Shown: positions 14,683 through 24,099, counted from the first letter of the stretch. The stretch: 64,000 bases of DNA from Bog-950 sp964615305 (GCA_964615305.1 CAZTNA010000008.1:1-64000); one strand, 5' to 3'. Notes: generated by a model from the sequence alone, not told the origin. A program made the numbers and translations.

Positions 14683-16113
14683 ATGAAAGTTCACATCAAC
14701 AAAACAAAAATAATAGCCACGTACGGCCCGGCCTGCAGCAATATTTCGGTAATGGAACAAATGGTAGGGCACGGCTTAGATGTGTTCCGCTTTAACATGA
14801 GCCATGGCGACCATGCACTTCATTTAGAGGGTTTCAAAAAAGTGCAGCAGATAAATAAAGAGCACAACCTCAACATAGCCATACTGGCCGATTTGCAGGG
14901 TCCTAAAATACGTTTAGGCAAAGTGCGCGATAATATGGAGGTGCTCGAAGCCGGGCAACTCGTAGAAATAACCAATAAAGAGTGCATCAGTACATTCAAA
15001 AAACTATACATCAGCTATCAACACCTGCCTAAAGATGTGGAGCCCGGCAACACCATACTAATAGATGACGGGCGCGTAGAACTAAAAGTAATATCCACCA
15101 ACCGCAAAGACAAAGTAAAAGCCCGCGTAATTATTGGAGGCAAAATAAGCAACAACAAAGGCGTAAACCTGCCTGATGTGAAAACAACCGTACCCGCACT
15201 TACCGACAAAGACAAACAAGATTTAAAATTTGCCCTTGCCCAAGGCGCCAACTGGATAGCCCTTTCGTTTGTGCGCTCACCACAGGATGTAGTAGAGCTG
15301 AAAAAAATTATTGGTAAAAAGAACAGCTACATAAAGGTGATGGCAAAAATCGAAAAGCCCGAAGCCCTTACCCAGCTCGATGAAATAATAAAAGTGAGCG
15401 ATGGCATTATGATAGCCCGTGGCGATTTAGCAGTCGAAGTAGCGCAGGAGCGCATGCCCATGATTCAGAAAGACATTATCAGCCGCTGTATAAAATACGC
15501 CCGGCCAGTGGTGGTGGCTACGCAAATGATGGAGAGCATGATAGAGAACCCCAACCCTACCCGTGCCGAAATTACTGACGTGGCAAACGCGGTGTTAGAT
15601 GGTGCCGATGCAGTTATGCTCAGTGGAGAAACATCCGTAGGCAAACACCCAGCGCGGGTAATCGAGATAATGGAAAAAATACTCACCAACACCGAAAGCC
15701 ACACCGGCATATACAACAAACAACAAACTGCCGACAAATCATCACCCAGCTTTTTAAGCGATGCCATCTGCTACAACGCAGCCCGCATAAGCAGCGATTT
15801 AAACGCCCGCGCCATCATAGCCATGACCTTCAGCGGCTATACCGGCTTCATGATATCAAGCTACCGCCCCAAAGCCGACATATTTATTTTTACTGAAAAC
15901 CGCCAACTCATGAGCGCACTCAGCCTCTGCTGGGGTGTGCGCGCCTACCACTATAGCAAATTTGTAGGCACCGACACATCCATCCGCGATGTCATACGCA
16001 TACTCAAAGAAAAATACATGCTCAACACCGGTGACATAGCCGTTAACATCGGCTCCATGCCCTTATCCAACAAAGGACGCGCAAACATGGTCAAGGTTAC
16101 CATGGTGGAATAA
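14683..16113 (+). CDS. pyk: pyruvate kinase
   Basis: A 476-residue glycolytic enzyme converting phosphoenolpyruvate and ADP to pyruvate and ATP in the cytoplasm. Core motifs: KTKIIATYGPACS at the N-terminus, FRFNMSHGDH, DLQGPKIRLG, KIEKPEAL with the catalytic lysine region (about 223-230), GIMIARGDLAVE, and VVATQMMESMIENPNPTRAE. The C-terminal regulatory domain (from about 355) is complete with a GSMPLSNKG-like effector-site loop. Length is normal. Confidence 0.97.
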   Translation: MKVHINKTKIIATYGPACSNISVMEQMVGHGLDVFRFNMSHGDHALHLEGFKKVQQINKEHNLNIAILADLQGPKIRLGKVRDNMEVLEAGQLVEITNKECISTFKKLYISYQHLPKDVEPGNTILIDDGRVELKVISTNRKDKVKARVIIGGKISNNKGVNLPDVKTTVPALTDKDKQDLKFALAQGANWIALSFVRSPQDVVELKKIIGKKNSYIKVMAKIEKPEALTQLDEIIKVSDGIMIARGDLAVEVAQERMPMIQKDIISRCIKYARPVVVATQMMESMIENPNPTRAEITDVANAVLDGADAVMLSGETSVGKHPARVIEIMEKILTNTESHTGIYNKQQTADKSSPSFLSDAICYNAARISSDLNARAIIAMTFSGYTGFMISSYRPKADIFIFTENRQLMSALSLCWGVRAYHYSKFVGTDTSIRDVIRILKEKYMLNTGDIAVNIGSMPLSNKGRANMVKVTMVE

Positions 16114-16134
16114 ATATTTTTTTCCGGAATACAT

Positions 16135-16187
16135 TTTGGCGCTCCCGTTTTGTTTTACCCACTTACATCAGCGCGCCACGCGCGTTC
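16135..16187. repeat. 53-bp intergenic repeat, TTTGGCGC...GCGCGCCACGCGCG, copy 2
   Basis: TTTGGCGCTCCCGTTTT begins at 16135 and GCGCGCCACGCGCGTTC is at 16171-16187, the same spacing as copy 1 at 8565-8617. It lies just beyond the pyk stop, between convergent genes. Confidence 0.7.
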
Positions 16188-16229
16188 GGAGATTTGTTCT
16201 TCTCTCTTGATAAAATACTAAAGAGTTAT

Positions 16230-16258
16230 GTCATGCCGAGGAACGAGGCATCTTGTAT
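16230..16258. repeat. half copy of the GTCATGCTGAG-type repeat
   Basis: GTCATGCCGAGGAACGAGGC followed by ATCTTGTAT corresponds to one arm of the inverted pair at 2637-2736. Confidence 0.5.
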
Positions 16259-16283
16259 TTTTTATTTGCCGTTGCCAACAACT

Positions 16284-17216
16284 CTACTCCCAGTGCTTAT
16301 AATTCGATTTATACTCCAACATTATGTTCAGGTAGTTGGTGTATCGCTCTTCAGAAATTTTTCCGTCATGATATGCCTGCTTCACCGCACAACCCGGCTC
16401 CTGCTCATGCAGGCAATTATTAAACCTGCAATGGTTCAACACCTCGCGCATCTCCACATAATAGTGCGATATTTCTTCGGGCCTAAAATCCATAATACCA
16501 AACTCACGAATACCCGGTGTATCAATCACACTACCGCCAAAATCAAGAGCATGCATCTCTGCAAAAGTAGTAGTATGCATACCCTTGCCAGTAATCTTCG
16601 AAATGCTTTCGGTGCGCAAGTTAAGCTGCGGCTGCACCGCATTCATCAACGTTGATTTACCCACCCCCGAATGCCCCGCAATCAGCGATGTCTTATCCTT
16701 CATCAGCGCTTTTACTTCCTCCACGTGTCCTCCCTGCAAAGCTGAAACAAAAAGCGTTTTGTAACCTACACGCTCATAAATTTTGGCCACAAACTCCTGC
16801 TTCTTAGCACCCTTCACGTCCAGCAAATCTTGCTTATTAAAAACAACTACTGTGGGTATATGATACGCCTCAGCAGTTAAAAGAAACCGGTCAATAAACC
16901 CCGTAGAGGTGCGCGGGTTACCCATAGTTACAATCAACAGCACCTGATCAATATTAGCAGCAAGTATTTGCCGCGCACCTTTATGTTTAGGCGAAGAACG
17001 TACAATATAGTTCTCCCGCTCTTCAATCTCGTTTATTACCCAGCCATCTTCCGAATCTTCCTTTACAATACAAACCCTATCCCCCACAGCCACCGGGTTA
17101 GTATCCTTCGTATCATCTAAACGAAAAATCCCTTTCAAGCGCACCTTCAGCACATCTCCCCGCTCCGACTTTACATCGTACCAACTGCCCGTTGACTTTA
17201 TCACTACTCCTTTCAT
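16284..17216 (-). CDS. rsgA: ribosome small subunit-dependent GTPase A
   Basis: A 310-residue circularly permuted GTPase that helps late 30S maturation. An OB-fold domain comes first (about 1-70), then the permuted G motifs: FNKQD (G4, about 125), SALQGG (G5), GHSGVGKSTL (G1, about 182-191), TTTF (G2), DTPGIREFG (G3). A C-terminal zinc-binding segment has CRFNNCLHEQEPGC with the Cys-x4-Cys-x-His-x5-Cys ligands. It starts 2 nt after the stop of the GGGPS-like gene, so the two are cotranscribed. Confidence 0.96.
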   Translation of the reverse strand: MKGVVIKSTGSWYDVKSERGDVLKVRLKGIFRLDDTKDTNPVAVGDRVCIVKEDSEDGWVINEIEERENYIVRSSPKHKGARQILAANIDQVLLIVTMGNPRTSTGFIDRFLLTAEAYHIPTVVVFNKQDLLDVKGAKKQEFVAKIYERVGYKTLFVSALQGGHVEEVKALMKDKTSLIAGHSGVGKSTLMNAVQPQLNLRTESISKITGKGMHTTTFAEMHALDFGGSVIDTPGIREFGIMDFRPEEISHYYVEMREVLNHCRFNNCLHEQEPGCAVKQAYHDGKISEERYTNYLNIMLEYKSNYKHWE

Positions 17217-17218
17217 TC

Positions 17219-17953
17219 CTACACTTTACTGTTTGTGTGTACTGCCAATGAAATCTCCATCAGCAATTCCGGTTCCTTCTCTAAAACATTTCCAACAACC
17301 ACAACATCAGCTCCTGCCCGGCAAACTTCTTCTGCCTGCTCACCGCTACGTATTCCGCCTCCTACTATCAGTGGTACAGTTATGCTTTGCTTCACTGCTG
17401 CAATCATTTTGCTGCTGACTGTTTTTGCCGCACCGCTTCCTGCTTCTAAGTAAATCAACTTCATACCGAGCATTTCCCCCGCCAATGCAGTAGCTACAGC
17501 AATGTCTGGTTTGTCGTTAGGTATAGGTACCGTTTGTGTAATATACGAAGTGGTGGAAATTCTTCCTCCGTCAATCAATATATATCCGGTGGGTATGGTT
17601 TCTATACCGGCTTCTTTCAACAATGGTGCAGCCACTACGTGCTGTCCTATAAGGTACTCCGGATTTCTTCCCGAAATTAAACTTAGAAACAAAACCGCAT
17701 CTGCATGTTTGCTTATCTGGTAATTGTTCCCGGGAAAAATGATTACCGGAATTTTCGAATTGGCTTTAATAGTTTGAATAGTTTGCTCGAAACTGTTTTC
17801 GAGGAGTAAACTGCCACCCACAAAAAATAAATCTACCCGGGCATTTTCCGCCAATTGAATTAAAGGCAATAAAGTTTCTACAGATTGTTTGTCGGGGTCT
17901 ATAAGAACCGCCAATTGCTTTCGCGAAGAATCTTGTATTTGATTATAAAGCAT
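17219..17953 (-). CDS. geranylgeranylglyceryl/heptaprenylglyceryl phosphate synthase family
   Basis: A TIM-barrel prenyltransferase that joins a polyprenyl diphosphate to glycerol-1-phosphate. Motifs: AVLIDPDKQS (about 17-26), FFVGGSLLLEN, VIIFPGNNYQI, LYLEAGSGA, and the phosphate-binding GGGIRSGEQA and GADVVVVGNVLEK near the C-terminus. I choose the ATG at 17953 (244 residues, MLYNQIQDSS); the longer frame adds 27 residues encoded by an intergenic palindrome. Bacteroidota versions are known; the physiological lipid is not clear. Operon with rsgA. Confidence 0.88.
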   Translation of the reverse strand: MLYNQIQDSSRKQLAVLIDPDKQSVETLLPLIQLAENARVDLFFVGGSLLLENSFEQTIQTIKANSKIPVIIFPGNNYQISKHADAVLFLSLISGRNPEYLIGQHVVAAPLLKEAGIETIPTGYILIDGGRISTTSYITQTVPIPNDKPDIAVATALAGEMLGMKLIYLEAGSGAAKTVSSKMIAAVKQSITVPLIVGGGIRSGEQAEEVCRAGADVVVVGNVLEKEPELLMEISLAVHTNSKV

Positions 17954-17974
17954 AACTACAAACTTATCTAAATG

Positions 17975-18025
17975 TTTGGCGCCTTGCCAACCAACACATT
18001 GGAAACTGTTGGCGGGGACGCCAAC
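17975..18025. repeat. palindromic intergenic repeat, GTTGGCG...CGCCAAC type
   Basis: TTTGGCGCCTTGCCAACC begins the element and TGTTGGCGGGGACGCCAAC ends it; arms GTTGGC and GCCAAC flank GGGGAC. It lies between the acyl-CoA dehydrogenase gene and the GGGPS-like gene and creates a spurious N-terminal extension of the latter. Confidence 0.55.
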
Positions 18026-18041
18026 AAAGAACAAACATCTA

Positions 18042-19181
18042 TTACGACAAAACTCCTCTCGAAATAACTATGCGCTGCACTTCGCTGGTACCTTCATATA
18101 TCTGTGTAATTTTTGCATCACGCATCAGGCGCTCTACATGATATTCTTTTACATATCCATAGCCACCATGTATCTGCACGGCTTCTACGGTATGCTTCAT
18201 GGCTGTTTCGCTCGCAAAAACTTTTGCCATGGCACTTGCCTGATCATAATTTTTGCCGGCATCTTTCAGGCGGGCTGCTTTGTAAACCAATAAACGCGCA
18301 GCTTCAATTTCTGTAGCCATATCGGCCAGCTTAAACGCTACCGCCTGGTGATTGATAATTTCTTTACCAAACGCTTTTCGTTGTTTTGAATAATCAACTG
18401 CCAGCTCGTAAGCGCCCGCAGCAATACCCAACGCCTGCGCAGCAATACCTATTCTTCCGCCACTCAATGTCTTCATCGCAAACTTGAAACCGAAACCATC
18501 TTCACCAATCCGGTTTTCCTTCGGCACCTTTACATCGCTGAACAAAAGCGTATGTGTATCGCTGGCACGAATACCAAGCTTATCTTCTTTCTTCGCAATT
18601 TCAAAACCGGGCATTCCTTTTTCTACAATCAAAACATTTATGCCTTTATTTCCTTTGGAGGCATCCGTTTGCGCAATAACTAAGTAAGTAGAAGCGCAGC
18701 CGCCATTGGTAATCCAGTTTTTGGTTCCATTCAGCAAGTAATGGTCGCCCATATCTATAGCCGTGGTGCGTTGCGAAGTGGCGTCACTGCCTGCTTCGGG
18801 TTCGCTCAAACAAAAGGCGCCTATCTTTTCACCTTTCGCCAATGGCACTAAGTATTTACTTTTTTGTTCTTCGGTACCATACGCCTCAAGCCCCCAGCAC
18901 ACCAGCGAGTTGTTTACACTCATCAACACCGAACAAGAAGCATCTATCTTCGAAATTTCTTCCATAGCTATTACATAGCTCAGCGTATCCATGCCGCCTC
19001 CCCCATACTCGGGCGAAACCATCATGCCCAAAAAACCAAGCTCTGCCATTTTCTTTACCTGCTCGGCTGGCCATTTGGCGTGGGTGTCGCGTTCTATTAC
19101 ACCGGGCTTGCAATCATTTTGTGCAAAATCGCGTGCCGCCTGGCGAATCATTAAATGTTCCTCGGTTAATGAAAAGTTCAT
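18042..19181 (-). CDS. acyl-CoA dehydrogenase (short/medium-chain type)
   Basis: A 379-residue FAD enzyme that oxidises acyl-CoA to enoyl-CoA. All three domains are complete: N-terminal helical (MNFSLTEEHLMIRQAARDFA), beta domain with AFCLSEPEAGSDA and NGTKNWITNGG, and C-terminal helical with IHGGYGYVKEYHVERLMRDAK and the catalytic-region IYEGTSEVQR (Glu about 366). Closest in form to butyryl/short-chain dehydrogenases. Electron acceptor (ETF) genes are not in the window. A heptamer tract lies just before the start. Confidence 0.93.
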   Translation of the reverse strand: MNFSLTEEHLMIRQAARDFAQNDCKPGVIERDTHAKWPAEQVKKMAELGFLGMMVSPEYGGGGMDTLSYVIAMEEISKIDASCSVLMSVNNSLVCWGLEAYGTEEQKSKYLVPLAKGEKIGAFCLSEPEAGSDATSQRTTAIDMGDHYLLNGTKNWITNGGCASTYLVIAQTDASKGNKGINVLIVEKGMPGFEIAKKEDKLGIRASDTHTLLFSDVKVPKENRIGEDGFGFKFAMKTLSGGRIGIAAQALGIAAGAYELAVDYSKQRKAFGKEIINHQAVAFKLADMATEIEAARLLVYKAARLKDAGKNYDQASAMAKVFASETAMKHTVEAVQIHGGYGYVKEYHVERLMRDAKITQIYEGTSEVQRIVISRGVLS

Positions 19182-19189
19182 ACAGAAAG

Positions 19190-19217
19190 GTTAATAGTTA
19201 TTGGTTATCGGTTAATG
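19190..19217. repeat. heptamer tandem repeat, GTTATYG type (4 units)
   Basis: Units GTTAATA, GTTATTG, GTTATCG, GTTAATG run head to tail 8 nt before the acyl-CoA dehydrogenase start codon (minus strand), in its leader. Confidence 0.65.
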
Positions 19218-19330
19218 GCAAATACAAGAGGCAGCGAATATATCAGAGAAGTGGTTAAGCGCAAGCGTTGAAAATTTATGTTTCAATTTCAGATAAAAGT
19301 TTATTTTTCGTTTTAATAAAACTGAATGCT

Positions 19331-19564
19331 ATGGGAAGACCACCAACCAGGCCCAAAGGGCTAAAAGACGGATTCTATATTGAGGTTCGCAACAAACGTC
19401 AGGGAACTGCCGTGAAGATTCGCAGCGAAACTAAAGACGAAATGAAGCGCGCTATAGAGCACTATAAATTGAGCAAAGAGGTGATCATTTTAGGTGAGCA
19501 CAAGAATGGCGAATGGCTCGATGCCAACGGCAAACCGATTGACAGCAGCAAGAAAAAGAAATAG
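19331..19564 (+). CDS. small basic conserved Bacteroidota protein
   Basis: The ATG at 19331 gives 77 residues beginning MGRPPTRPKGLKDGFYIEVRN. It is highly basic, with a strand-rich N-terminal half (YIEVRNKRQGTAVKIRS), a helix (DEMKRAIEHYKLSKEV) and a lysine tail. I recognise the sequence type as a widespread uncharacterised Bacteroidota protein; nucleic-acid binding is plausible from charge but not shown. It stands alone between a divergent gene and a terminator. Confidence 0.75.
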   Translation: MGRPPTRPKGLKDGFYIEVRNKRQGTAVKIRSETKDEMKRAIEHYKLSKEVIILGEHKNGEWLDANGKPIDSSKKKK

Positions 19565-19589
19565 TGCCTCGTATTATTTAACTCGGTGT

Positions 19590-19632
19590 AACCACATAGT
19601 TGCCAAATAGCAGCTATGTGGTTCGTTTTTTT
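19590..19632 (+). terminator. intrinsic terminator
   Basis: Stem AACCACATAGTTGC / GCAGCTATGTGGTT with one mismatch and a 6-nt loop, followed by CGTTTTTTT. It ends the small gene before the helicase. Confidence 0.85.
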
Positions 19633-19648
19633 CTAAACCAAACTCACT

Positions 19649-20860
19649 TTGACTTTCTCTGATTTTAATTTTGAACCAGAGCTAATGGAAGGGCTAAACT
19701 CTATGGGTTTTAGCAAACCCACTCCTATTCAGCAAATGGCCATTCCGCTCATACTCCAAAACAAAGACTTGATTGCCTGTGCACAAACCGGTACCGGAAA
19801 AACAGCTGCGTTCACACTTCCTGTAATGAACAAGATTGTAAAAGCACATAAGGATTTGGTAAACACCCTGATTATTGTGCCTACCCGCGAACTGGCTATT
19901 CAGATTGATGAAGCCATTCAGGGCTTCGGGTATTTTACTCCTGTAACAGCTATAGCCATTTTTGGCGGCAAAGACGGTATTAGTTTCGAACAAGAAAAAA
20001 AAGCGCTTACACAAGGCGCAAACATTATTATAGCTACACCCGGGCGATTGATAGCCCACTTAAATATGGGTTATGTAAAGTTTGAAGAAATACAACACCT
20101 TATTTTAGACGAAGCCGACCGCATGCTCGACATGGGCTTTAGTGACGACCTGAATAAGATTGTGAGTTTTCTGCCGAAGAAACGTCAGACGCTGATGTTC
20201 AGCGCTACCATGCCGCCAAAAATCCGTGAGCTGGCAAAAAAGATTTTACATGAACCTGAGCAAATAAATATTGCCGTATCAAAACCGGCTGCCGGTGTAA
20301 TGCAGGCAGCATACCTTACTTACAACACACAAAAAGGCGAGTTACTCAAAGGGCTGCTGCGCGGAAAAAACATTTCGAGCATTATCATCTTCTCTTCTAC
20401 AAAAGACAAAGTGAAAGAATTGGAGAGGGAGTTGATGCGAGCAAAATTTAATGTAGCAGCTATTCATTCTGACTTGGAGCAAGACCAGCGCAACGAGGTA
20501 ATGCGCAATTTCAAAAACCGCAGCATTCAGATTTTAGTTGCTACCGATATTCTTAGCCGCGGGATTGATATTGACAGCATTGGCTTGGTAATAAACTACG
20601 ATGTGCCGCGCGATGCCGAGGACTACATACATCGCGTAGGCAGAACAGCCCGTGCAGAACAAACAGGTGTTGCACTTACCTTCATTAACCCCGAAGACAT
20701 GCGCAAGTTCAAAAGCATTGAAGATTTAATTGGTGATGAGATAAAAAAGTTGGCGTTGCCTGCATCATTAGGCGAAGGTCCTGCGTATGAGCCGCACAAA
20801 AAATTTGATCGCGCGTATAAACCGAAAGGAGGAAAGCCAAACTTTAAAAGAAGGAAATGA
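19649..20860 (+). CDS. DEAD-box RNA helicase, TTG start
   Basis: A 403-residue ATP-dependent RNA helicase for RNA remodelling in the cytoplasm. The TTG at 19649 gives the expected start MTFSDFNFEPELMEGLNSMGF, with the Q motif (ATPIQ-like TPIQQMA). Motif I AQTGTGKTA (about 49-57), Ia PTRELA, II LDEAD, III SAT, and VI HRVGRTAR are all intact. The C-terminus is short and basic (KFDRAYKPKGGKPNFKRRK), compatible with RNA binding. It lies just after a terminator, so it has its own promoter, not identified. Confidence 0.94.
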   Translation: MTFSDFNFEPELMEGLNSMGFSKPTPIQQMAIPLILQNKDLIACAQTGTGKTAAFTLPVMNKIVKAHKDLVNTLIIVPTRELAIQIDEAIQGFGYFTPVTAIAIFGGKDGISFEQEKKALTQGANIIIATPGRLIAHLNMGYVKFEEIQHLILDEADRMLDMGFSDDLNKIVSFLPKKRQTLMFSATMPPKIRELAKKILHEPEQINIAVSKPAAGVMQAAYLTYNTQKGELLKGLLRGKNISSIIIFSSTKDKVKELERELMRAKFNVAAIHSDLEQDQRNEVMRNFKNRSIQILVATDILSRGIDIDSIGLVINYDVPRDAEDYIHRVGRTARAEQTGVALTFINPEDMRKFKSIEDLIGDEIKKLALPASLGEGPAYEPHKKFDRAYKPKGGKPNFKRRK

Positions 20861-20891
20861 GCAACTGCACTTCCATTAACAGTAGTTGTTT

Positions 20892-22034
20892 TTACTCTAC
20901 CTGACCACGCACGTCCAGCGCATCGCGCAGGCCATTGCCTACCAGATTAAAAGCAAGCACTAGCAGCATAATAGCTAAGCCCGGAAATAAGGCAAGGTAT
21001 GCTTTGTTGGTATCAATAAAGTCTTTGTACTCGTTTAGCATACTTCCCCAACTTGGTGCAGGTGGCTGAATGCCAAGGCCTATATAACTCAAACCACTTT
21101 CTACCAAAATAGCACTGGCAAAGTTAGAACACGCTACTACAATAATAGGCCCTAAAATATTTGGCAGAATATGGCGGAATATAATTCGGCTATCTTTAAA
21201 TCCCAGGCTTTTTGCTGCAGTAACAAACTCCATTTCACGAATAGCCAGAAACTGTCCGCGAACTATGCGGGCGGTTTCTACCCACATGGTTAAACCCACA
21301 GCTATAAAAATCATTATCAGCTTATTTTCTATTAGGCTACCGGCACTTATATATAACCCCATGGCAAGAAGCAGTGTGGGTATGCTCCAGAAAACGTTAA
21401 TCACCCACATAATAATCTCATCTACCCATCCACGGAAATAACCGGAGAGAGCACCAAGAAAAATACCGATGATGAGCGAAATGACCACAGATATTAAACC
21501 TACAGAAAGCGAAACGCGCACGCCTATTAACAGTCGCGACAGAATATCGCGTCCAAACTTATCGGTGCCAAGCCAAAATTTTTTATGAACCACAAATTCA
21601 TTCTCAAAATCTTTCTCTGAAAGTTGTTGAATCGGTTTGCCTGCCAAATCAGCCAGTGTCATTTTTCTTGCTTCGGGCTTAAAACTCTTACCGCGGTATT
21701 CTGTAAACGAAACGCTGCCTTCCCTTAACTTGTAATCAAGTACGGGTATAGGTTCGTAGTTTTTTACATAACCGTTTAATAACCCGGAAAAGAAACCGTT
21801 GGATTTTCCATTTCGTTCTTTTTTTAAAACAGTAATGCCAAACCCCGGCTCATGAGTTTCTATTTGCAAGATTTGTTCATTGCCGGACGGTGAATTATCG
21901 GGTGCTACCGCATACGCAAACACAGAAAGAAAAAAGGAAATTGCCACTACCCAAAGGCCAAACATAGCGCTCTTGTTGCGCTTTAATCTCCGCCAAGCTT
22001 TGGCATTTAAAGAGGTAGATTTTACTTCACTCAT
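20892..22034 (-). CDS. ABC transporter permease, OppC/DppC type
   Basis: A 380-residue inner-membrane permease. After a cytoplasmic N-terminus (AWRRLKRNKSAMFG) and first membrane segment, a periplasmic insert of about 110 residues precedes the conserved HKKFWLGTDKFGRDILSRLL entry and the five-helix core. The EAA loop (EFVTAAKSLGFKDSRIIFRH, about 260-285) contacts the ATPase. Family substrates are peptides or nickel; none can be named here because binding protein and ATPase genes are absent. Its start overlaps the upstream GT2 gene by 4 nt, so the two are translationally coupled. Confidence 0.88.
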   Translation of the reverse strand: MSEVKSTSLNAKAWRRLKRNKSAMFGLWVVAISFFLSVFAYAVAPDNSPSGNEQILQIETHEPGFGITVLKKERNGKSNGFFSGLLNGYVKNYEPIPVLDYKLREGSVSFTEYRGKSFKPEARKMTLADLAGKPIQQLSEKDFENEFVVHKKFWLGTDKFGRDILSRLLIGVRVSLSVGLISVVISLIIGIFLGALSGYFRGWVDEIIMWVINVFWSIPTLLLAMGLYISAGSLIENKLIMIFIAVGLTMWVETARIVRGQFLAIREMEFVTAAKSLGFKDSRIIFRHILPNILGPIIVVACSNFASAILVESGLSYIGLGIQPPAPSWGSMLNEYKDFIDTNKAYLALFPGLAIMLLVLAFNLVGNGLRDALDVRGQVE

Positions 22035-23191
22035 TTTACTAACCTATCTTTCCAGCGGTACTTACCCGTTAAACTCAACACACCAATAACTACCACATAC
22101 GGCACATAAAAAACTTCGATGAAAGGTAAAAGTAAAAGCATGTACCACTTGCGAAAAAAAAATGTAACAGGAATATTGAACACAAAATCACTAAATAATT
22201 TTGCTCCACCTAGTACTGCTAATGGCAGCCATGTAAATTCCTGCATTTGCAACGCAAATAAACCGGAAACAATGATGAGCAAATTGAAAAAGTAAGCAAA
22301 GTATAAGACAGCTGCCACCCACCAACTACTAAAACGAGATGACTTTGAAATCCAGCGGACACGTTGCGAAACAAACCCCCAAAAACTACGCTCGGGTTTT
22401 GTAAAAACACATGCTTTGTAACTTTTTACAAATCCAACAGTGCCGGGGAATCGCTCATTAATTTTTTGCATTAAAAAAATGTCGTCACCGGTTGGCACAT
22501 CATGATTGCCTTTAAACCCTTCAATTTCCAGAAAAGTTTGTTTGGCATACATCAGATTTGCGCCATTACACATGGTAGGGAAATTATTTCTGATGGTGGC
22601 TCCGGTAATACCGACTAAACACATGACATCTACTTGCTGAAAGATTTCAATAGGGAACAAAGCCGGTTTCATAAATACGGGTCCAGTAAGAAGTTTAGCA
22701 TTGGTTTGCCTAAAAGCATTAACCATCGTAGCCATCCATTCTTCACCAACTATACAGTCGCCATCAGTGGCTAGTATTAACTCGCCTTTTGCGTTTTTAA
22801 TTCCGAGCGCTATTGCCTTTTTTTTATTTGGGAAATATTCCCCCGGGTTGCCAAGATATTTCATGAGGTCGAGCACTATCAAATTTTTCTCATTTACCTC
22901 TCGTGCCAAACGCAATGTTGGGTCTGTGCTGTAGTCGTCCACAACAATTACTTCAAAAAAATCTTTCGGGTAGCTCTGCTTAAAAATACTTTGCAGACAT
23001 GCCTGAATGTTTTTGCTCTCATTACGGGTTGGTATAACTACTGATACAAAAGGTGTTGTGCTGTCGGTTGACGGCTGTCCGGTGTCTGTTGTTTGTTTAA
23101 GTCTAAGCCATCCCACCAAAAAATAGGCTATCATGATAAAATACAATACCGAAGCAACCACAGACACCAAAAACAACGGAGAAAAAACCAT
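22031..23191 (-). CDS. membrane-bound family 2 glycosyltransferase
   Basis: 386 residues: an N-terminal membrane segment (LFLVSVVASVLYFIMIAYFLV), a GT-A catalytic domain from about 48 (FVSVVIPTRNESKNIQACLQ), VVDDYST, the metal-binding ATDGDC (about 139-144), TGDDIF, and the QxxRW-like motif QRVRW (about 280), then three to four C-terminal membrane helices. This is the architecture of processive or polyisoprenyl-linked GT2 enzymes. Substrate unknown. Overlaps the permease gene (ATGA), with which it shares a transcript. Confidence 0.88.
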   Translation of the reverse strand: MVFSPLFLVSVVASVLYFIMIAYFLVGWLRLKQTTDTGQPSTDSTTPFVSVVIPTRNESKNIQACLQSIFKQSYPKDFFEVIVVDDYSTDPTLRLAREVNEKNLIVLDLMKYLGNPGEYFPNKKKAIALGIKNAKGELILATDGDCIVGEEWMATMVNAFRQTNAKLLTGPVFMKPALFPIEIFQQVDVMCLVGITGATIRNNFPTMCNGANLMYAKQTFLEIEGFKGNHDVPTGDDIFLMQKINERFPGTVGFVKSYKACVFTKPERSFWGFVSQRVRWISKSSRFSSWWVAAVLYFAYFFNLLIIVSGLFALQMQEFTWLPLAVLGGAKLFSDFVFNIPVTFFFRKWYMLLLLPFIEVFYVPYVVVIGVLSLTGKYRWKDRLVK

Positions 23192-23241
23192 GGGGCTAAA
23201 ATGTAGAAATAGAATTGCCGCCCAACAGAAAATACTAACAG

Positions 23242-24099
23242 TTACTTTTCTCTGAATTCGAGCGGTGTGGTGCCCGTTCGCTGACGGAAAAAATTTGTGA
23301 AGTGTGCCGCATCAGTAAAATGAAGTGTATATGCAATCTCTTTAATGGGCTTATGTCCAAACTTCAATAACCGTTTAGCTTCAGTTATTATTCGAGCATG
23401 TATAAATTCAATAGCTGTCATGTCGGTGTATTGGCGACAAAGTTCGTTGAGTTGTTTGGCAGAAAGGTGAAGCAGGGCAGAATATTCGGCCACGGAGTGC
23501 ATGCGCATAAAATTTTTTTCTACTGCAGTGCGCAACTGAATGTATCGTAGTGAATCTTCTGCGTTTTGCGCCAGTTGTGGCATTGGCAAAGAGCCCGAAC
23601 ACTTACTAATAAAAACCGACAACAGATCAAGCAACACGGCACCTTTGTTGGGTGAATTGCTCTGGTTTTCAATTTGAATAAGACTGAGCAGTGTAATAAA
23701 GAACTGTTTCTCGTGCTTCGTGATATCGAAAGCTGCGGCTTCGTCTGCATCCATAAAACGAAACAAGCGCATGAGCAGCCTGGTTGTTTCTTCGCGCATT
23801 AAAAAAAACTCTTCGGTAAACATAATAGCATGAGCCAAAAATCCTTTGCTTCCATGCAATGCATGAATTTGTCCGGGTAATACAAAATGAATGCTGCCGG
23901 GTTTAATTGCCACTTCTTTAAAGTCAATTATATGCCTGCCCTTGCCTTGAAGAAAAACAAAGACTGTCCAATAGCCATGGCGGTGTTCTACATCTGGCAC
24001 ATCGAAACTTGTATCGGTGATGGTTACAAACCTGAACTTCACATCACCTGCTGATGCAAACCGGTGTATGGGCGTAATGGTTTGTTCTATATTTTTCAT
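23242..24099 (-). CDS. AraC family transcriptional regulator
   Basis: 285 residues with an N-terminal cupin-like sensor (HRHGYWTVFVFLQGKGRHIIDF, then FVLPGQIHAL) and a C-terminal double helix-turn-helix (about 185-285): YSALLHLSAKQLNELCRQY, and KEIAYTLHFTDAAHFTNFFR followed by GTTPLEFRE. Such proteins bind two major-groove sites near a target promoter in response to a small molecule. Target and ligand are unknown; neighbours (GT2, permease) are possible targets. Confidence 0.9.
   Translation of the reverse strand: MKNIEQTITPIHRFASAGDVKFRFVTITDTSFDVPDVEHRHGYWTVFVFLQGKGRHIIDFKEVAIKPGSIHFVLPGQIHALHGSKGFLAHAIMFTEEFFLMREETTRLLMRLFRFMDADEAAAFDITKHEKQFFITLLSLIQIENQSNSPNKGAVLLDLLSVFISKCSGSLPMPQLAQNAEDSLRYIQLRTAVEKNFMRMHSVAEYSALLHLSAKQLNELCRQYTDMTAIEFIHARIITEAKRLLKFGHKPIKEIAYTLHFTDAAHFTNFFRQRTGTTPLEFREK

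Noticed and set aside
17954..18034. Longer start of the GGGPS-like gene
   Set aside because: The extra residues are encoded by a palindromic intergenic repeat, not by family sequence.
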